Part shown: positions 15,398-23,520 of the stretch, piece by piece
Layout of the letters: every line of letters begins with the position of its first letter
Numbering within the stretch: position 1 is the stretch's first letter
Assembly: GCA_016718275.1 (NCBI GenBank)
Contig: JADKEA010000023.1
Location: 62,001-126,000, forward strand
Length of the DNA: 64,000 nucleotides
Direction: 5' to 3'
From: Candidatus Villigracilis affinis
GTDB taxonomy: Bacteria > Chloroflexota > Anaerolineae > Anaerolineales > Villigracilaceae
Notes under the pieces: model-generated
The model's database searches: none
What the model saw: the letters and a program-made list of their open reading frames with translations, nothing else
Told to the model about the DNA's origin: nothing
Program-made: the position numbers and the translations under genes

Positions 15398-17638
15398 TTA
15401 CTGGATCCACCCGTAGATTGCTTCCACACTTAGCGGAGTTGGATGGATGCGGCAGTCGTTCACGTTGACCAGCATAAGTTCGGTGGGACGGTCGGGGAGG
15501 TCGGTGGAGCGCATAACGATAATCAGCCAGTTGCCATCTGGTGACCAGAACGGCGCAGTGACGATCCAATTTCCCATTTGAGCGAATAGCCTGCGGTTTG
15601 AACCATCGAGATTGGAAATGTAAATTGCATCCTGGAGATTCTCACGCGCATGATATGCGATGCGGTTGCCATCGGGGGAGATGGCGAAATCTTCATAGGC
15701 GCGATGATTAGGGATGATGAAAAAATCTGTGACCGCGCCGCTGGCGATCTCCACTTTCCGCAGGGAAATGCCGCCTTCCACATTCACGCCATAGATCAGG
15801 CCGGTTCCATCGGAAGTCCAATCCACCAATTGCTCATCGCCATTTTCGTTGATGACGCGCGTTCGACCGCTGCCATCCGGGTTGATGGTGTACAAGTTCA
15901 GGTCGCTTCCACTGACGAAGGCGATCTTCGTCCCATCCGGTGACCAGACCGGGACATTGTCATCGGTGGTTGTGTTGGGGATGTGAATTTGTCCGCCGCT
16001 TGCGAAGTCGAAAAGATTCAAACCTTCACCCCAGGCAAAAGCCACGTATCTTCCATCCGGCGAAAGCGAGGGATAAACGCCTTGCGAGATGATCTGTTTG
16101 TCTTTGCCATCAGTGCTGGTCATGAAACTTCCGTAATTATCGTAGTCGTAATAATTATCGCCAAGTGCTCCGTAGACGAGCAGCTTTTTGGCAAGGTCGG
16201 CGGGAGCAGGCTGATAGTTGTCCAATGCCGCTTGCCAAGAATCACGCGTCAGGCAGGTTTGATCCGCTGCTACCGGCGTGGGAGATTCCTCAATGGGGAG
16301 ATTCTCCACGCCCCACTGAATCTGCCAGTTGCCAGAAATCGCCACCACCGGGTTTGAGGCCTGTACCGTTAATTTGCCCGAAGGAACTTCGCCTTCGAAT
16401 CTGACCACCGAAATAAAATGTCCGGGGTCGCCCAGGCCAGACCCGACGGGCAGGGAATTTCCGATGGTAAGGCTGACGCCGTGGAACATGGCGGCGCTCT
16501 CGAAATCGAAACTGTAGCCATCGGCGGTGCGGATTGCCTTGACGACGCGCACCGGGAACCCTGCCAACTCGATGTCTTGATTCAGATCCCAAACCTGTCC
16601 TTCCTGCGGATTCGGCCCCGCGTCGAACTCAAAGCTGGCGCTTGATTCTGAATATTGAGCAGCCACTGCGCTGACAGTCATGGTCAGCGGATAGGCATGA
16701 TCCTTGCCGATGATCTCAAATGCCCACGGGAAGGAACCGACCGGGGGAAGCTCCGCAGGTTGGTCAAGTTGAAAATTGGCGAAATCATAAATTACATCCT
16801 GACCGTCCGCGTCGGTGAAAATGGGGAAGGTGGAAAAATCCATGGCTTGTGCGCCCTGCGGCAGACCGGTCGAATCGAAGGTGCCAACAAAGATGTAGCC
16901 CTTTTCCGTTTCTACGATTTTTTCCAGTTTCAGTGGGTTATCGCTGGCAGGTTCTTGTGAGGGCGTGACCTCAACAACCGGGACGACGGTCATATCCGGC
17001 GGCGCGGGAATAAATTGCAGAGGCAGTTCCCAGTTTTCGGGCAGAGTACCTTGCAGGGAGCCTTCGATACATGGAATGATGAGCACGGCATCATTTATGT
17101 CCGCAGGGAGCGGGGCAAAGATGTGACGGACTTTATAGCCTGCGCCCCAGCCGCTCATTTCATAGCCGAGATCCTTCGGTATAAGATTTTCAGAAGTTGT
17201 CAGGAGTGTGTGTTCTTCCGGCTTCGAGCCGCAACCGGGCGCGGCCACATCGCGCGAAAGTTTTTCCTGCGGAATATTATCAACGGTATAAACCACCACG
17301 GTCTTGCTTGAGGTCAACACCACATCGCTGACCGTGATCGTGATTCCATCGCGAGTCTGCGAGACTGGTTCAGCCAACACACGGATCGGTGTGCTTTGAT
17401 CCACGATGCCAATACCGGGGATGTATCCGAGCGAACGCCCAATGGCGTAAACCACGCCACTCAGCGTGAGTAAAATCAGCAAAGCAATTAATATCGCCAC
17501 AAACGGACGGGCGCGAAGGGTAGTCATCGGAGATTTCCTTTCAAGTTGAACCGCAATGCGCGGCATAAGGTTGGTATTCTCTGGAACGCCGCGGCGAGCG
17601 ATAGCTTCCAACGCGTCTTTCATGCGCTTATCATTCAT
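15398..17638 (-). CDS. Membrane-anchored TolB/WD40-like propeller protein, putative anti-sigma partner
   Basis: A 746-residue protein with a short cytoplasmic N terminus (1-44), one transmembrane helix (about 45-66) and a large outside part. The C-terminal 240 residues contain TolB-type propeller repeats (SPDGRYVAFAW, SPDGTKIAFVS, SPDGNRIAYHA, SPDGNWLIIVM). The middle (80-470) is Ig-like beta sequence without a clear family. Its ATG overlaps the stop of the ECF sigma gene by four bases (ATGA), the classical arrangement for a sigma/anti-sigma pair, and the topology fits a regulator sensing outside conditions. I see no zinc-finger ZAS motif in the cytoplasmic part, so anti-sigma function is inferred from context only. 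Confidence 0.7.
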   Translation of the reverse strand: MNDKRMKDALEAIARRGVPENTNLMPRIAVQLERKSPMTTLRARPFVAILIALLILLTLSGVVYAIGRSLGYIPGIGIVDQSTPIRVLAEPVSQTRDGITITVSDVVLTSSKTVVVYTVDNIPQEKLSRDVAAPGCGSKPEEHTLLTTSENLIPKDLGYEMSGWGAGYKVRHIFAPLPADINDAVLIIPCIEGSLQGTLPENWELPLQFIPAPPDMTVVPVVEVTPSQEPASDNPLKLEKIVETEKGYIFVGTFDSTGLPQGAQAMDFSTFPIFTDADGQDVIYDFANFQLDQPAELPPVGSFPWAFEIIGKDHAYPLTMTVSAVAAQYSESSASFEFDAGPNPQEGQVWDLNQDIELAGFPVRVVKAIRTADGYSFDFESAAMFHGVSLTIGNSLPVGSGLGDPGHFISVVRFEGEVPSGKLTVQASNPVVAISGNWQIQWGVENLPIEESPTPVAADQTCLTRDSWQAALDNYQPAPADLAKKLLVYGALGDNYYDYDNYGSFMTSTDGKDKQIISQGVYPSLSPDGRYVAFAWGEGLNLFDFASGGQIHIPNTTTDDNVPVWSPDGTKIAFVSGSDLNLYTINPDGSGRTRVINENGDEQLVDWTSDGTGLIYGVNVEGGISLRKVEIASGAVTDFFIIPNHRAYEDFAISPDGNRIAYHARENLQDAIYISNLDGSNRRLFAQMGNWIVTAPFWSPDGNWLIIVMRSTDLPDRPTELMLVNVNDCRIHPTPLSVEAIYGWIQ

Positions 17639-18186
17639 CTCTCGCTCCTTTCGAGCAGGCCGCGCAATTTTTCACGCGCCGCATTCAGCATCCACTTCAC
17701 CGTGCCAACCGCCGAGCCTGAATCCTCCGCCATTTCCTTTTCGCTCATTTCGAGAAAATATCTTTGAACGATCACCGCTCTTTGACGCGGTGATAATTTT
17801 TGCATGGCATCCCAGATCTGATTTTGGATTTCGATGGACTCGACCTGCTCTTCAACCGACTCGACTCTCGCGGCCAATTCTGCAAAAAGAGATTCGTCCG
17901 CTTCATCTCCGACCTCAACCTGCTTCGCCGACCTTTGCATCATCTTCACTGAAGCATTGACCACGCTGCGCATGAACCACGGCTCGAACAGACGTGTTGA
18001 ATCGAAGCCACGTATGGAGCGAAATGCCTGGAGGAAGGAATCTTGCACCACATCCTCAGCCAGCCCCAAGTCACGCGTGATCAGATAAGCCGTGCGCACG
18101 GCCTTCACCTGATGGCGCGCGACCAGAAATTCCAGTCCGCTGATATCGCCGTTCTTGAGTCGTTGAATTGCCTGTGTTTCGTCCAT
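17635..18186 (-). CDS. ECF-type RNA polymerase sigma factor
   Basis: A 183-residue group IV sigma factor. Region 2 is visible around residues 20-85 (DLGLAEDVVQDSFLQAFRSIRGFD, read in part) and region 4 around 125-180 with KLSPRQRAVIVQRYFLEMSEKEMAE and the helix-turn-helix SAVGTVKWMLNAAREKL, again read in part. An acidic linker separates them. It directs transcription of a dedicated regulon, probably including itself: an ECF-like promoter (CCAACCTTTT...CGGATATA) lies just upstream. It is translationally coupled to the membrane propeller protein, its likely regulator. Confidence 0.93.
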   Translation of the reverse strand: MDETQAIQRLKNGDISGLEFLVARHQVKAVRTAYLITRDLGLAEDVVQDSFLQAFRSIRGFDSTRLFEPWFMRSVVNASVKMMQRSAKQVEVGDEADESLFAELAARVESVEEQVESIEIQNQIWDAMQKLSPRQRAVIVQRYFLEMSEKEMAEDSGSAVGTVKWMLNAAREKLRGLLERSER

Positions 18187-18197
18187 CTTCTATAGGA

Positions 18198-18225
18198 TAT
18201 ATCCGTCCAGGCCTTAAAAGGTTGG
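18198..18225 (-). promoter_or_regulatory. Candidate autoregulatory ECF promoter
   Basis: On the minus strand, CCAACCTTTT (-35-like, AAC core) is followed 14 bases after AACC by CGGATATA (-10-like). The AAC...CG-type pair is typical for ECF sigma factors, and it lies 12-40 bases before the sigma start codon. Confidence 0.4.
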
Positions 18226-18241
18226 GTATCTATTTAAACAG

Positions 18242-18275
18242 AAAAAGCGAAAACCATTTTTAGTTTTCGCTTTTT
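18242..18275 (-). terminator. Terminator after surE
   Basis: A 13-bp stem (AAAAAGCGAAAAC / GTTTTCGCTTTTT, loop CATTTTTA) directly after the surE stop; the A-rich left arm supplies the U-tract on the minus strand. Confidence 0.75.
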
Positions 18276-18278
18276 GCG

Positions 18279-19088
18279 CTAATTTCGCAAACTTTTTTCG
18301 AAATCAGCCAACACCACTGGCGCTGTCATATCGAGGTTGATGGGGGTTACAGCCACCATTTTCTTCGTCCGCAAAATGTGAGCATCAGTGTCTTCGGGAT
18401 CTTCGTCAATGCCTGCGCTGTGTCTGTACGAGATGGGCCCGGGCTGTTCCCATGAATCCCTTTTGGATGGGACGGGGTCATAGTATCGGTTACGGGAAAG
18501 CCTCCCGACCCGCCACTCAGTTTCAGGCGTAGCATGACTCGGTACTTCCACTTTCAAAAGATGCACATTTTCGGGGAATTTCTTTTCGAGGATCATTTTT
18601 GCAAAATAGGCGGTGAAATGTCCAGCTACTGCAAAATCGATTTCGTCTGAATGGGAGAGATGAAACTCAGGCTCGGTTTGAAGTGAAATTGCCAGTGCGG
18701 GGAATCCCAGCGAGGCGGCTTCCATTGCTGCGCCGACCGTCCCCGAGATGGTGATTCCCAGCCCGACATTCTCGCCGTAATTAATGCCTGAAACGATAAG
18801 ATCGGGCTTGTGTGGAACGATCTCCAGCACCCCATGCAGGACAGCTTGTGCGGGAGTACCGCCGATTGCATACACGCTCCACTCCTGACCGTTGACCTGT
18901 ACCTGTTCCTTGCGAATGACCCCATCTGACGTACTGGGCAGGCTGCGCCCCATGCCCGTCGATTGTTCACGCGGCGCGGCTACAGTCACATAGCCGATCT
19001 TGGAAAGTTCGCTGGCTGCAGCCCAAAGACCGGGAGAGCGAATGCCATCATCGTTTGTCAGGAGAATGTGGGGTTTGTTCTTTTTCAT
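18279..19088 (-). CDS. surE: 5'/3'-nucleotidase SurE
   Basis: A 269-residue metal-dependent survival protein SurE, which dephosphorylates nucleoside monophosphates and short polyphosphates in the cytoplasm. The N terminus carries the metal-binding TNDDGI motif (Asp13/Asp14), then the APREQSTGMG loop and the SGINYGENVG segment with the conserved Asn, followed by TVGAAMEAA. Length is normal. It is monocistronic, ending at a hairpin before the ECF sigma promoter. Confidence 0.95.
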   Translation of the reverse strand: MKKNKPHILLTNDDGIRSPGLWAAASELSKIGYVTVAAPREQSTGMGRSLPSTSDGVIRKEQVQVNGQEWSVYAIGGTPAQAVLHGVLEIVPHKPDLIVSGINYGENVGLGITISGTVGAAMEAASLGFPALAISLQTEPEFHLSHSDEIDFAVAGHFTAYFAKMILEKKFPENVHLLKVEVPSHATPETEWRVGRLSRNRYYDPVPSKRDSWEQPGPISYRHSAGIDEDPEDTDAHILRTKKMVAVTPINLDMTAPVVLADFEKSLRN

Positions 19089-19159
19089 CCTGCCATTATA
19101 AATAAAAAACGGGTGGATGGTGAATCACGTTTGCTTTTAATATGGTCGAGACACGAATA

Positions 19160-19322
19160 TCATCCTCGATGGGGCGTGCGACCTAAACAAAAAACCGCCT
19201 TTGATGGACGGTTTTTTGTGCTCCCGGCAGGACTTGAATCTCATCCCTCGATGGGGCGTGCGATCTAAATAAAAAACCACCTTTTGTAAGGTGGTTTTTA
19301 GTGCTCCCGGCAGGACTCGAAC
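19160..19322 (-). repeat. Degenerate tandem duplication including the tRNA-Arg 3' end and terminator
   Basis: Two units of about 82 bases (19160-19240 and 19241-19322) each contain CTCGATGGGGCGTGCGA, an AAAACC-hairpin, and GTGCTCCCGGCAGGACT, the last being the complement of the tRNA-Arg 3' end. Only the second unit is attached to a full tRNA. The hairpin arms differ between units (ACCGCC versus ACCACC) but stay largely paired. This looks like the remnant of a duplicated tRNA-Arg-plus-terminator. Confidence 0.75.
19271..19299 (-). terminator. Terminator after tRNA-Arg
   Basis: A 12-bp stem (AAAAACCACCTT / AAGGTGGTTTTT, loop TTGT), minus strand, right after the tRNA. A second, bulged copy sits at 19189-19217. 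Confidence 0.75.
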
Positions 19323-19375
19323 CTGCGACCTATTGCTCCGCAAGCAAGCGCTCTAATCCACTGAGCTACGAGAGC
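19302..19375 (-). tRNA. tRNA-Arg (anticodon GCG)
   Basis: A 74-base cloverleaf on the minus strand: acceptor GCTCTCG with CGGGAGC (one U-G), D-stem GCTC/GAGC, anticodon stem CTTGC/GCAAT (top pair C-U mismatched) around loop TTGCGGA giving anticodon GCG (codon CGC), T-stem GCAGG/CCTGC with loop TTCGAGT, discriminator A, no encoded CCA. A GCG rather than the usual ACG anticodon for Arg is less common but the reading is clear. Confidence 0.92.
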
Positions 19376-19502
19376 ATTGTTTAGCGGGTGGTATTTTACT
19401 GTAATGTACCACGATGGTCAAGCATTTTTCCGTTTTGATGCGCTGGCAGGCGTAAGGTCGCCGTGTGGACTAAATCGACGCGCAAAAACAGAACAAAAAT
19501 TC

Positions 19503-19511
19503 TGTTATACT
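19503..19511 (+). promoter_or_regulatory. Extended -10 promoter of radA
   Basis: TGTTATACT forms an extended -10 (TG-N-TATACT) 52 bases before the radA start; the -35 region is poor, as is common with extended -10 promoters. Confidence 0.45.
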
Positions 19512-19562
19512 TTGAAGGAATTAATCAAGCCTTTCACCCTTTTTTGGATTGTGAGAACCGAT

Positions 19563-20981
19563 ATGGCAAAAACACATACCCGTTATGTTTGTCAACAGTG
19601 TGGACGTGTGGCCGCTTCGTATATGGGCAAATGTCCGCAGTGCGGATCGTTCAGCAGTATGGTGGAGGAAATCGTCCACGAAGAACCCGTCAGCAAGAGC
19701 TCGGCGAATGTCCGTGGGCTGAGTGGCCGCTCGCAACCGCGACCCATTGACGAGGTCGGGGGTGACGCGGAAGATCGTGTCCACCTGCCGATCGGTGAGT
19801 TTGCGCGTGTCCTCGGCGGCGGGATCGTGCTCGGTTCCATTGTCCTCATTGGCGGTGACCCGGGCATCGGCAAATCCACGCTGATGCTGCAAATGGCAAT
19901 GGAAATGGCGAACTCGCAGCGTGTGTTGTATGTTTCCGGCGAAGAGTCGGAGCGGCAGATCAAAATGCGCGCGGTGCGTTTGTTAAATGGGAAAAAGGAA
20001 TTGCCGAAAAATCTTTTGCTGGTGACGGAAACGAATCTCGAAGTGATCCTCAACCATGTCAACGAGTTGAAACCTGACCTTCTGATTGTTGACTCGATCC
20101 AGACAGTATATTTATCTGAATTGGATTCGTCGGCAGGATCAGTTTCGCAGGTGCGTGAGTGCGCTTCTCATTTGCGCGAGTTGGCAAAATCTTCAGGCGT
20201 GTCGGTGTTCATGATCGGGCATGTGACCAAGGAAGGCGCGATCGCAGGTCCGCGTGTGTTGGAACATATTGTGGATACCGTGTTGTATCTTGAAGGCGAT
20301 CGTTTTCAGGCCTATCGTTTGCTGCGCTCGGTGAAGAATCGTTTCGGCGCGACTGCGGAAGTGGGCGTGTTCGAAATGCGCGAAGGCGGATTGGTTGAAG
20401 TGACGAATCCATCTGAGGCATTTCTTGCTGAGCGCCTGGTCAATGCTGCGGGTTCCACCATTGCCGTGACGATGGAAGGCACACGGCCCATCCTTGTTGA
20501 AATTCAAGGTCTCACCTCCCCGACCCAATTTGGCAATGCGCGCCGCACGCCCAACGGTGTGGACTTTAATCGCTTGTTGTTGATTTCGGCAGTATTGACC
20601 CGCCGTGTAGGTTTGAAACTTTCGGAGCAGGATGTCTTTGTCAACGTGGTTGGCGGTATTCAAATCGACGAACCTGCCGCAGACCTTGCAATTGCCGCCG
20701 CCATCGCTTCTTCATGGAAAGACGTGCCTGTGCGAGCCGAAGCCGTATTGATCGGTGAGATCGGCCTGGCTGGCGAATTGCGCATGCCCGGCCAAATGGT
20801 GGCGCGGTTACGTGAAGCGCAGAAATTGGGATTCAAGACCGCAATCGTACCCAAAGCCATTCGTCAGGGTGAGGCTTATCCGAAGGGCATCGAAATTGTT
20901 GAAGTGCGCTCGCTTGATCAGGCTTTGAGCGCGGCTTTGATGAAAGATGGTCTGGCTTCAAAAGCGCGAAAATCAGAATAA
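19563..20981 (+). CDS. radA: DNA repair protein RadA (Sms)
   Basis: A 472-residue recombination factor that helps process branched DNA. The N-terminal zinc finger uses Cys10, Cys13, Cys24 and Cys27; Walker A GGDPGIGKST lies at 97-106; the RadA-specific KNRFG motif is near 260; the C-terminal domain resembles Lon protease (GGIQIDEPAADLAIAAA, read in part). The start at 19563 puts the zinc finger at the usual distance; the longer open frame upstream runs into the tRNA and is not coding. Monocistronic. Confidence 0.96.
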   Translation: MAKTHTRYVCQQCGRVAASYMGKCPQCGSFSSMVEEIVHEEPVSKSSANVRGLSGRSQPRPIDEVGGDAEDRVHLPIGEFARVLGGGIVLGSIVLIGGDPGIGKSTLMLQMAMEMANSQRVLYVSGEESERQIKMRAVRLLNGKKELPKNLLLVTETNLEVILNHVNELKPDLLIVDSIQTVYLSELDSSAGSVSQVRECASHLRELAKSSGVSVFMIGHVTKEGAIAGPRVLEHIVDTVLYLEGDRFQAYRLLRSVKNRFGATAEVGVFEMREGGLVEVTNPSEAFLAERLVNAAGSTIAVTMEGTRPILVEIQGLTSPTQFGNARRTPNGVDFNRLLLISAVLTRRVGLKLSEQDVFVNVVGGIQIDEPAADLAIAAAIASSWKDVPVRAEAVLIGEIGLAGELRMPGQMVARLREAQKLGFKTAIVPKAIRQGEAYPKGIEIVEVRSLDQALSAALMKDGLASKARKSE

Positions 20982-21008
20982 CCTGCAACCAAATAAAAGA
21001 TCAGCCGT

Positions 21009-21044
21009 ATACCTCCTCAGATAATGCATTACCTGAGGAGGTAT
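21009..21044 (+). promoter_or_regulatory. Inverted repeat that can sequester the ribosome binding site
   Basis: Perfect 12-bp arms ATACCTCCTCAG (21009-21020) and CTGAGGAGGTAT (21033-21044) around a 12-base loop. The right arm contains the GAGGAGG Shine-Dalgarno of the next gene, whose ATG is at 21049. No U-tract follows, so it does not look like a plain terminator. Confidence 0.7.
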
Positions 21045-21048
21045 TTCC

Positions 21049-21897
21049 ATGTTACGAAAATTAATCTTATTGATTGCGATCCTCGCATTGGCCAGCATGG
21101 CCTGCGGATTTAATATTGACATCCCCGAAGTGCCCAAACCCGGCCCAGAAGTTGTTGACGATATTAATGTAAAGACCCCAAAAGCCGATGATGTCAGTTT
21201 GAAACTCTCATTCGGCGCGGGTGAAATGAAGTTAGCACCTGGTGCAAGTCAGTTGGTGGAAGGAACCGCAACGTACAATTACTCCGCGTTCAAGCCTGAT
21301 GTCAACACGGACGGCGGCGATATCGCCATTCAGATGAGCGACGTGGATTTTAAAACGTTCCCGAATTTCAATGACCTCAAGAATGAATGGGATTTCAAAT
21401 TGGGCGACACCCCCATGGACCTGAGCATTGAATCCGGCGCATATGACGGCACCTTTGAATTTGGCGGACTTGCGCTCGAAAACCTGACCATTCAGGATGG
21501 CGCAGCCAATGTGGCGCTTTCCTTTTCCGAACCCAACTTGTCTGAGATGTCCACTTTCCGTTACGAGACGGGCGCATCCAATGTGAAGATGACCGGGCTT
21601 GCTAATGCCAATTTCAGCCTGATGGATTTCTCATCCGGCGCGGGTGATTACACCCTCGATTTTTCAGGCGAGTTGCAGCGTGATGCCTCCATCAAGATCT
21701 CCAGCGGATTGAGCAATATCATCGTCATTGTTCCGGAAGGCGTGAATGCGGTTGTCACAGTAGATAGCGGCGCATCGAACGTCAGCGCAGGTTCAAACTG
21801 GAGCATGAAAGGTAATATATACATGCAGGAAGGCGAGGGGCCAACCCTTACATTTGTGATTGAGATCGGCGCCGGGAACGTGACTTTGACGCACTAG
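21049..21897 (+). CDS. Lipoprotein with toast-rack/LiaF-like beta domain
   Basis: A 282-residue secreted lipoprotein. The signal peptide ends at LASMAC (Cys19). The rest is a repetitive beta-strand protein rich in SGA, GASN and GAG turns (FGAGEMKL, SGAYDGTFEFGG, TGASNVKM, SSGAGDYTL, DSGASNVSAG, IGAGNVTL), matching the toast-rack/LiaF-C-like (DUF2154-type) stacks seen in envelope-stress proteins. No enzyme motif is seen. An envelope role is inferred from the anchor and fold. Its Shine-Dalgarno lies within a perfect hairpin, so translation may be structure-controlled. Confidence 0.75.
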   Translation: MLRKLILLIAILALASMACGFNIDIPEVPKPGPEVVDDINVKTPKADDVSLKLSFGAGEMKLAPGASQLVEGTATYNYSAFKPDVNTDGGDIAIQMSDVDFKTFPNFNDLKNEWDFKLGDTPMDLSIESGAYDGTFEFGGLALENLTIQDGAANVALSFSEPNLSEMSTFRYETGASNVKMTGLANANFSLMDFSSGAGDYTLDFSGELQRDASIKISSGLSNIIVIVPEGVNAVVTVDSGASNVSAGSNWSMKGNIYMQEGEGPTLTFVIEIGAGNVTLTH

Positions 21898-21912
21898 AAA
21901 CCCCCTATCATG

Positions 21913-21953
21913 ACAGTTCCCATACCAAGTTTGGAATGGGAACTGTTTTTTTG
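21913..21953 (+). terminator. Terminator after the toast-rack lipoprotein gene
   Basis: An 11-bp stem (ACAGTTCCCAT / ATGGGAACTGT) followed by TTTTTTTG. Confidence 0.8.
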
Positions 21954-21994
21954 TTCAAAATGGCATGGGTGTCCCATCCTATTTTCGGAGCAAA

Positions 21995-22017
21995 AGGTCA
22001 TAATTTATCTATGACCT
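21995..22017 (+). promoter_or_regulatory. Palindromic operator candidate upstream of the Rrf2 gene
   Basis: AGGTCATA-N7-TATGACCT is a perfect 8-bp inverted repeat in a 23-bp frame, the 11-1-11 size typical for Rrf2-family (NsrR-like) operators. It lies 79-101 bases before the Rrf2 start and just upstream of a promoter-like TTGCCT-N17-TAAAAT (22025-22053). Confidence 0.5.
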
Positions 22018-22024
22018 ACATCAC

Positions 22025-22053
22025 TTGCCTTGTACAACTTTACACAATAAAAT
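22025..22053 (+). promoter_or_regulatory. Promoter of the Rrf2 regulator gene
   Basis: TTGCCT (22025-22030), 17-base spacer, TAAAAT (22048-22053). A second inverted repeat (AACTTTAC at 22036-22043 and GTAAAGTT at 22065-22072) brackets the -10. Confidence 0.45.
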
Positions 22054-22095
22054 CGTGATTGTCGGTAAAGTTTACCTGTTTTAAGAGAGGTTTCC

Positions 22096-22509
22096 ATGCA
22101 GATTACACGTCAAGCTGATTATGCTGTTCGAGCTGTGCTACACCTTGCCCGCACCGGCGATCAACGTACTGCCACAAGTATGATCGCTGAAGAGCAGCAC
22201 ATTCCACCATCTTTTCTCGCAAAGATCATTTCCCAGTTATCCATTGCCGGGTTGTTGCACACATCCCGCGGCGCGCGCGGCGGTGTGACACTAGCCCGTG
22301 AAGCCAAGGACATTACTTTGCTGGAAGTCATCGAGGCAATCGATGGCCCGATCCAACTTAATGAATGCGTCGGGGATAATGGCATATGTTCGTTCGATGA
22401 TTCATGTCCGTTGCGCCCTGTCTGGTGCGATGCCCAGGAAGAATTGGTGGGCAGGTTAAAAGGCACGAACTTTGCAGACATGATCGCAAAAAACGGCACC
22501 GCAGTCTAA
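22096..22509 (+). CDS. Rrf2-family iron-sulfur transcriptional regulator
   Basis: A 137-residue winged-helix regulator. The N-terminal helix-turn-helix region (MQITRQADYAVRAVLHLA, then IPPSFLAKIISQL) and the wing (RGARGGVTLAR) are typical Rrf2. Cys91, Cys98 and Cys104 form the expected cluster-binding set, with an extra Cys111. This places it with the IscR/NsrR-like iron-sulfur sensors, responding to iron-sulfur status, nitric oxide or redox; which one cannot be told. A 23-bp palindrome upstream suggests autoregulation. Monocistronic with its own terminator. Confidence 0.92.
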   Translation: MQITRQADYAVRAVLHLARTGDQRTATSMIAEEQHIPPSFLAKIISQLSIAGLLHTSRGARGGVTLAREAKDITLLEVIEAIDGPIQLNECVGDNGICSFDDSCPLRPVWCDAQEELVGRLKGTNFADMIAKNGTAV

Positions 22510-22528
22510 TCCGCACGAATGCACAATG

Positions 22529-22564
22529 AAGCCTCTCGGCTATAATAGCCGGGAGGCTTTTTAT
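22529..22564 (+). terminator. Terminator after the Rrf2 gene
   Basis: A 13-bp stem (AAGCCTCTCGGCT / AGCCGGGAGGCTT, one G-U) followed by TTTATTTT. Confidence 0.8.
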
Positions 22565-22585
22565 TTTGCATAAAGGACTGACTCC

Positions 22586-23434
22586 ATGACCCACAGACAG
22601 ACGTATTTCTTCGCATTGATTTTTCTTGCGACGGTAACAGCCTGCGTTGTGCCGGGACTCGCAACCCCCACGGCCCCGTCTCTCTTTGCCCCGACAACTG
22701 ATCCCGGCCGCCTGGAAACCATGGTCGCTGCGACAGTTTCCGCCGCCATCGCTGAAACCGAACAAGCCCGCCCAACCCCCACACTGGTCCCAACTTCTGA
22801 ACCCACGCAAACCGCCACAGCGGAGCCGATCACATCGGGAAGCACGCTCACCCTGCAGGATGACGGTTCCACAGTCTTTGTCGACGAGCGCGCTGGATAT
22901 CAGATCACCATCCCTGATGGCTGGCTGGCCGTACGCGTGAACGAAAAGGAATATTACGACGCCTGGAATTTAGCCGAAGCCGCCGACCCAAACATTCAGG
23001 CGATTCTGTTGGATATGAAAGCCGCGGACCCAAACATTCACCGTCTGCGAGTCATAGACACACAGGATGGTCATATCCAGAGCGATTTCGTAACTGACAT
23101 CAGCTTTAACCTAAATGAGCAAAGGGCCTTTAACTCCATCGAAGATTTGCAAGCTATTGCCAATGAACTCCCCGATGCGCCATCCGCGTTCAGTTTTGAA
23201 GTCGCCACCGTTCAGACCATCATTGCTCCGAGCGGAATACAATTTGGTGTCATTGAGGCAACATCGTCTTTCACGAACACATCCGGAGATTTGGTGAATA
23301 TTTATCTAAAGCAGATTGTTTTCAAAGTTAAGAACGGATCGCAATCTGTCGTCTTTCTTACCGTGGAAGGCTTGAAAGAATCCACCCTACCCGCATTTGA
23401 CTCAATGATCGAAACGATCAAACTTAACCCGTAA
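22586..23434 (+). CDS. Lipoprotein of unknown function with Thr/Pro-rich tether
   Basis: A 282-residue secreted lipoprotein. The signal peptide ends at ATVTAC (Cys20), followed by a Thr/Pro/Ala-rich tether to about residue 90 and a globular domain beginning VDERAGYQITIPDGW. That opening and the late TVEGLKESTLPAFDSMIETIKL helix recall small PsbP/LpqN-like lipoprotein domains, but I cannot assign a family firmly. No catalytic motif seen. It is followed by a spacer with a repeated GAACGAAGATGAACAAAGAT word before hutU. Confidence 0.65.
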   Translation: MTHRQTYFFALIFLATVTACVVPGLATPTAPSLFAPTTDPGRLETMVAATVSAAIAETEQARPTPTLVPTSEPTQTATAEPITSGSTLTLQDDGSTVFVDERAGYQITIPDGWLAVRVNEKEYYDAWNLAEAADPNIQAILLDMKAADPNIHRLRVIDTQDGHIQSDFVTDISFNLNEQRAFNSIEDLQAIANELPDAPSAFSFEVATVQTIIAPSGIQFGVIEATSSFTNTSGDLVNIYLKQIVFKVKNGSQSVVFLTVEGLKESTLPAFDSMIETIKLNP

Positions 23435-23473
23435 TGAACGAAGATGAACAAAGATGAAGGAATCCTTGAGACT

Positions 23474-23501
23474 TTGTTCATCCAGGTGAATACGCTATAA
23501 A
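23474..23501 (+). promoter_or_regulatory. Candidate promoter of hutU
   Basis: TTGTTC (23474-23479), 16-base spacer, TATAAA (23496-23501); ribosome binding site AAGGAG follows at 23510-23515. Confidence 0.45.
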
Positions 23502-23520
23502 ATTTCAACAAGGAGTCTCC

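Noticed and set aside
19377..19562. N-terminal extension of radA
   Set aside because: The open frame runs up to the tRNA gene; the zinc-finger start at 19563 and a promoter at 19503-19511 make an extension unlikely.
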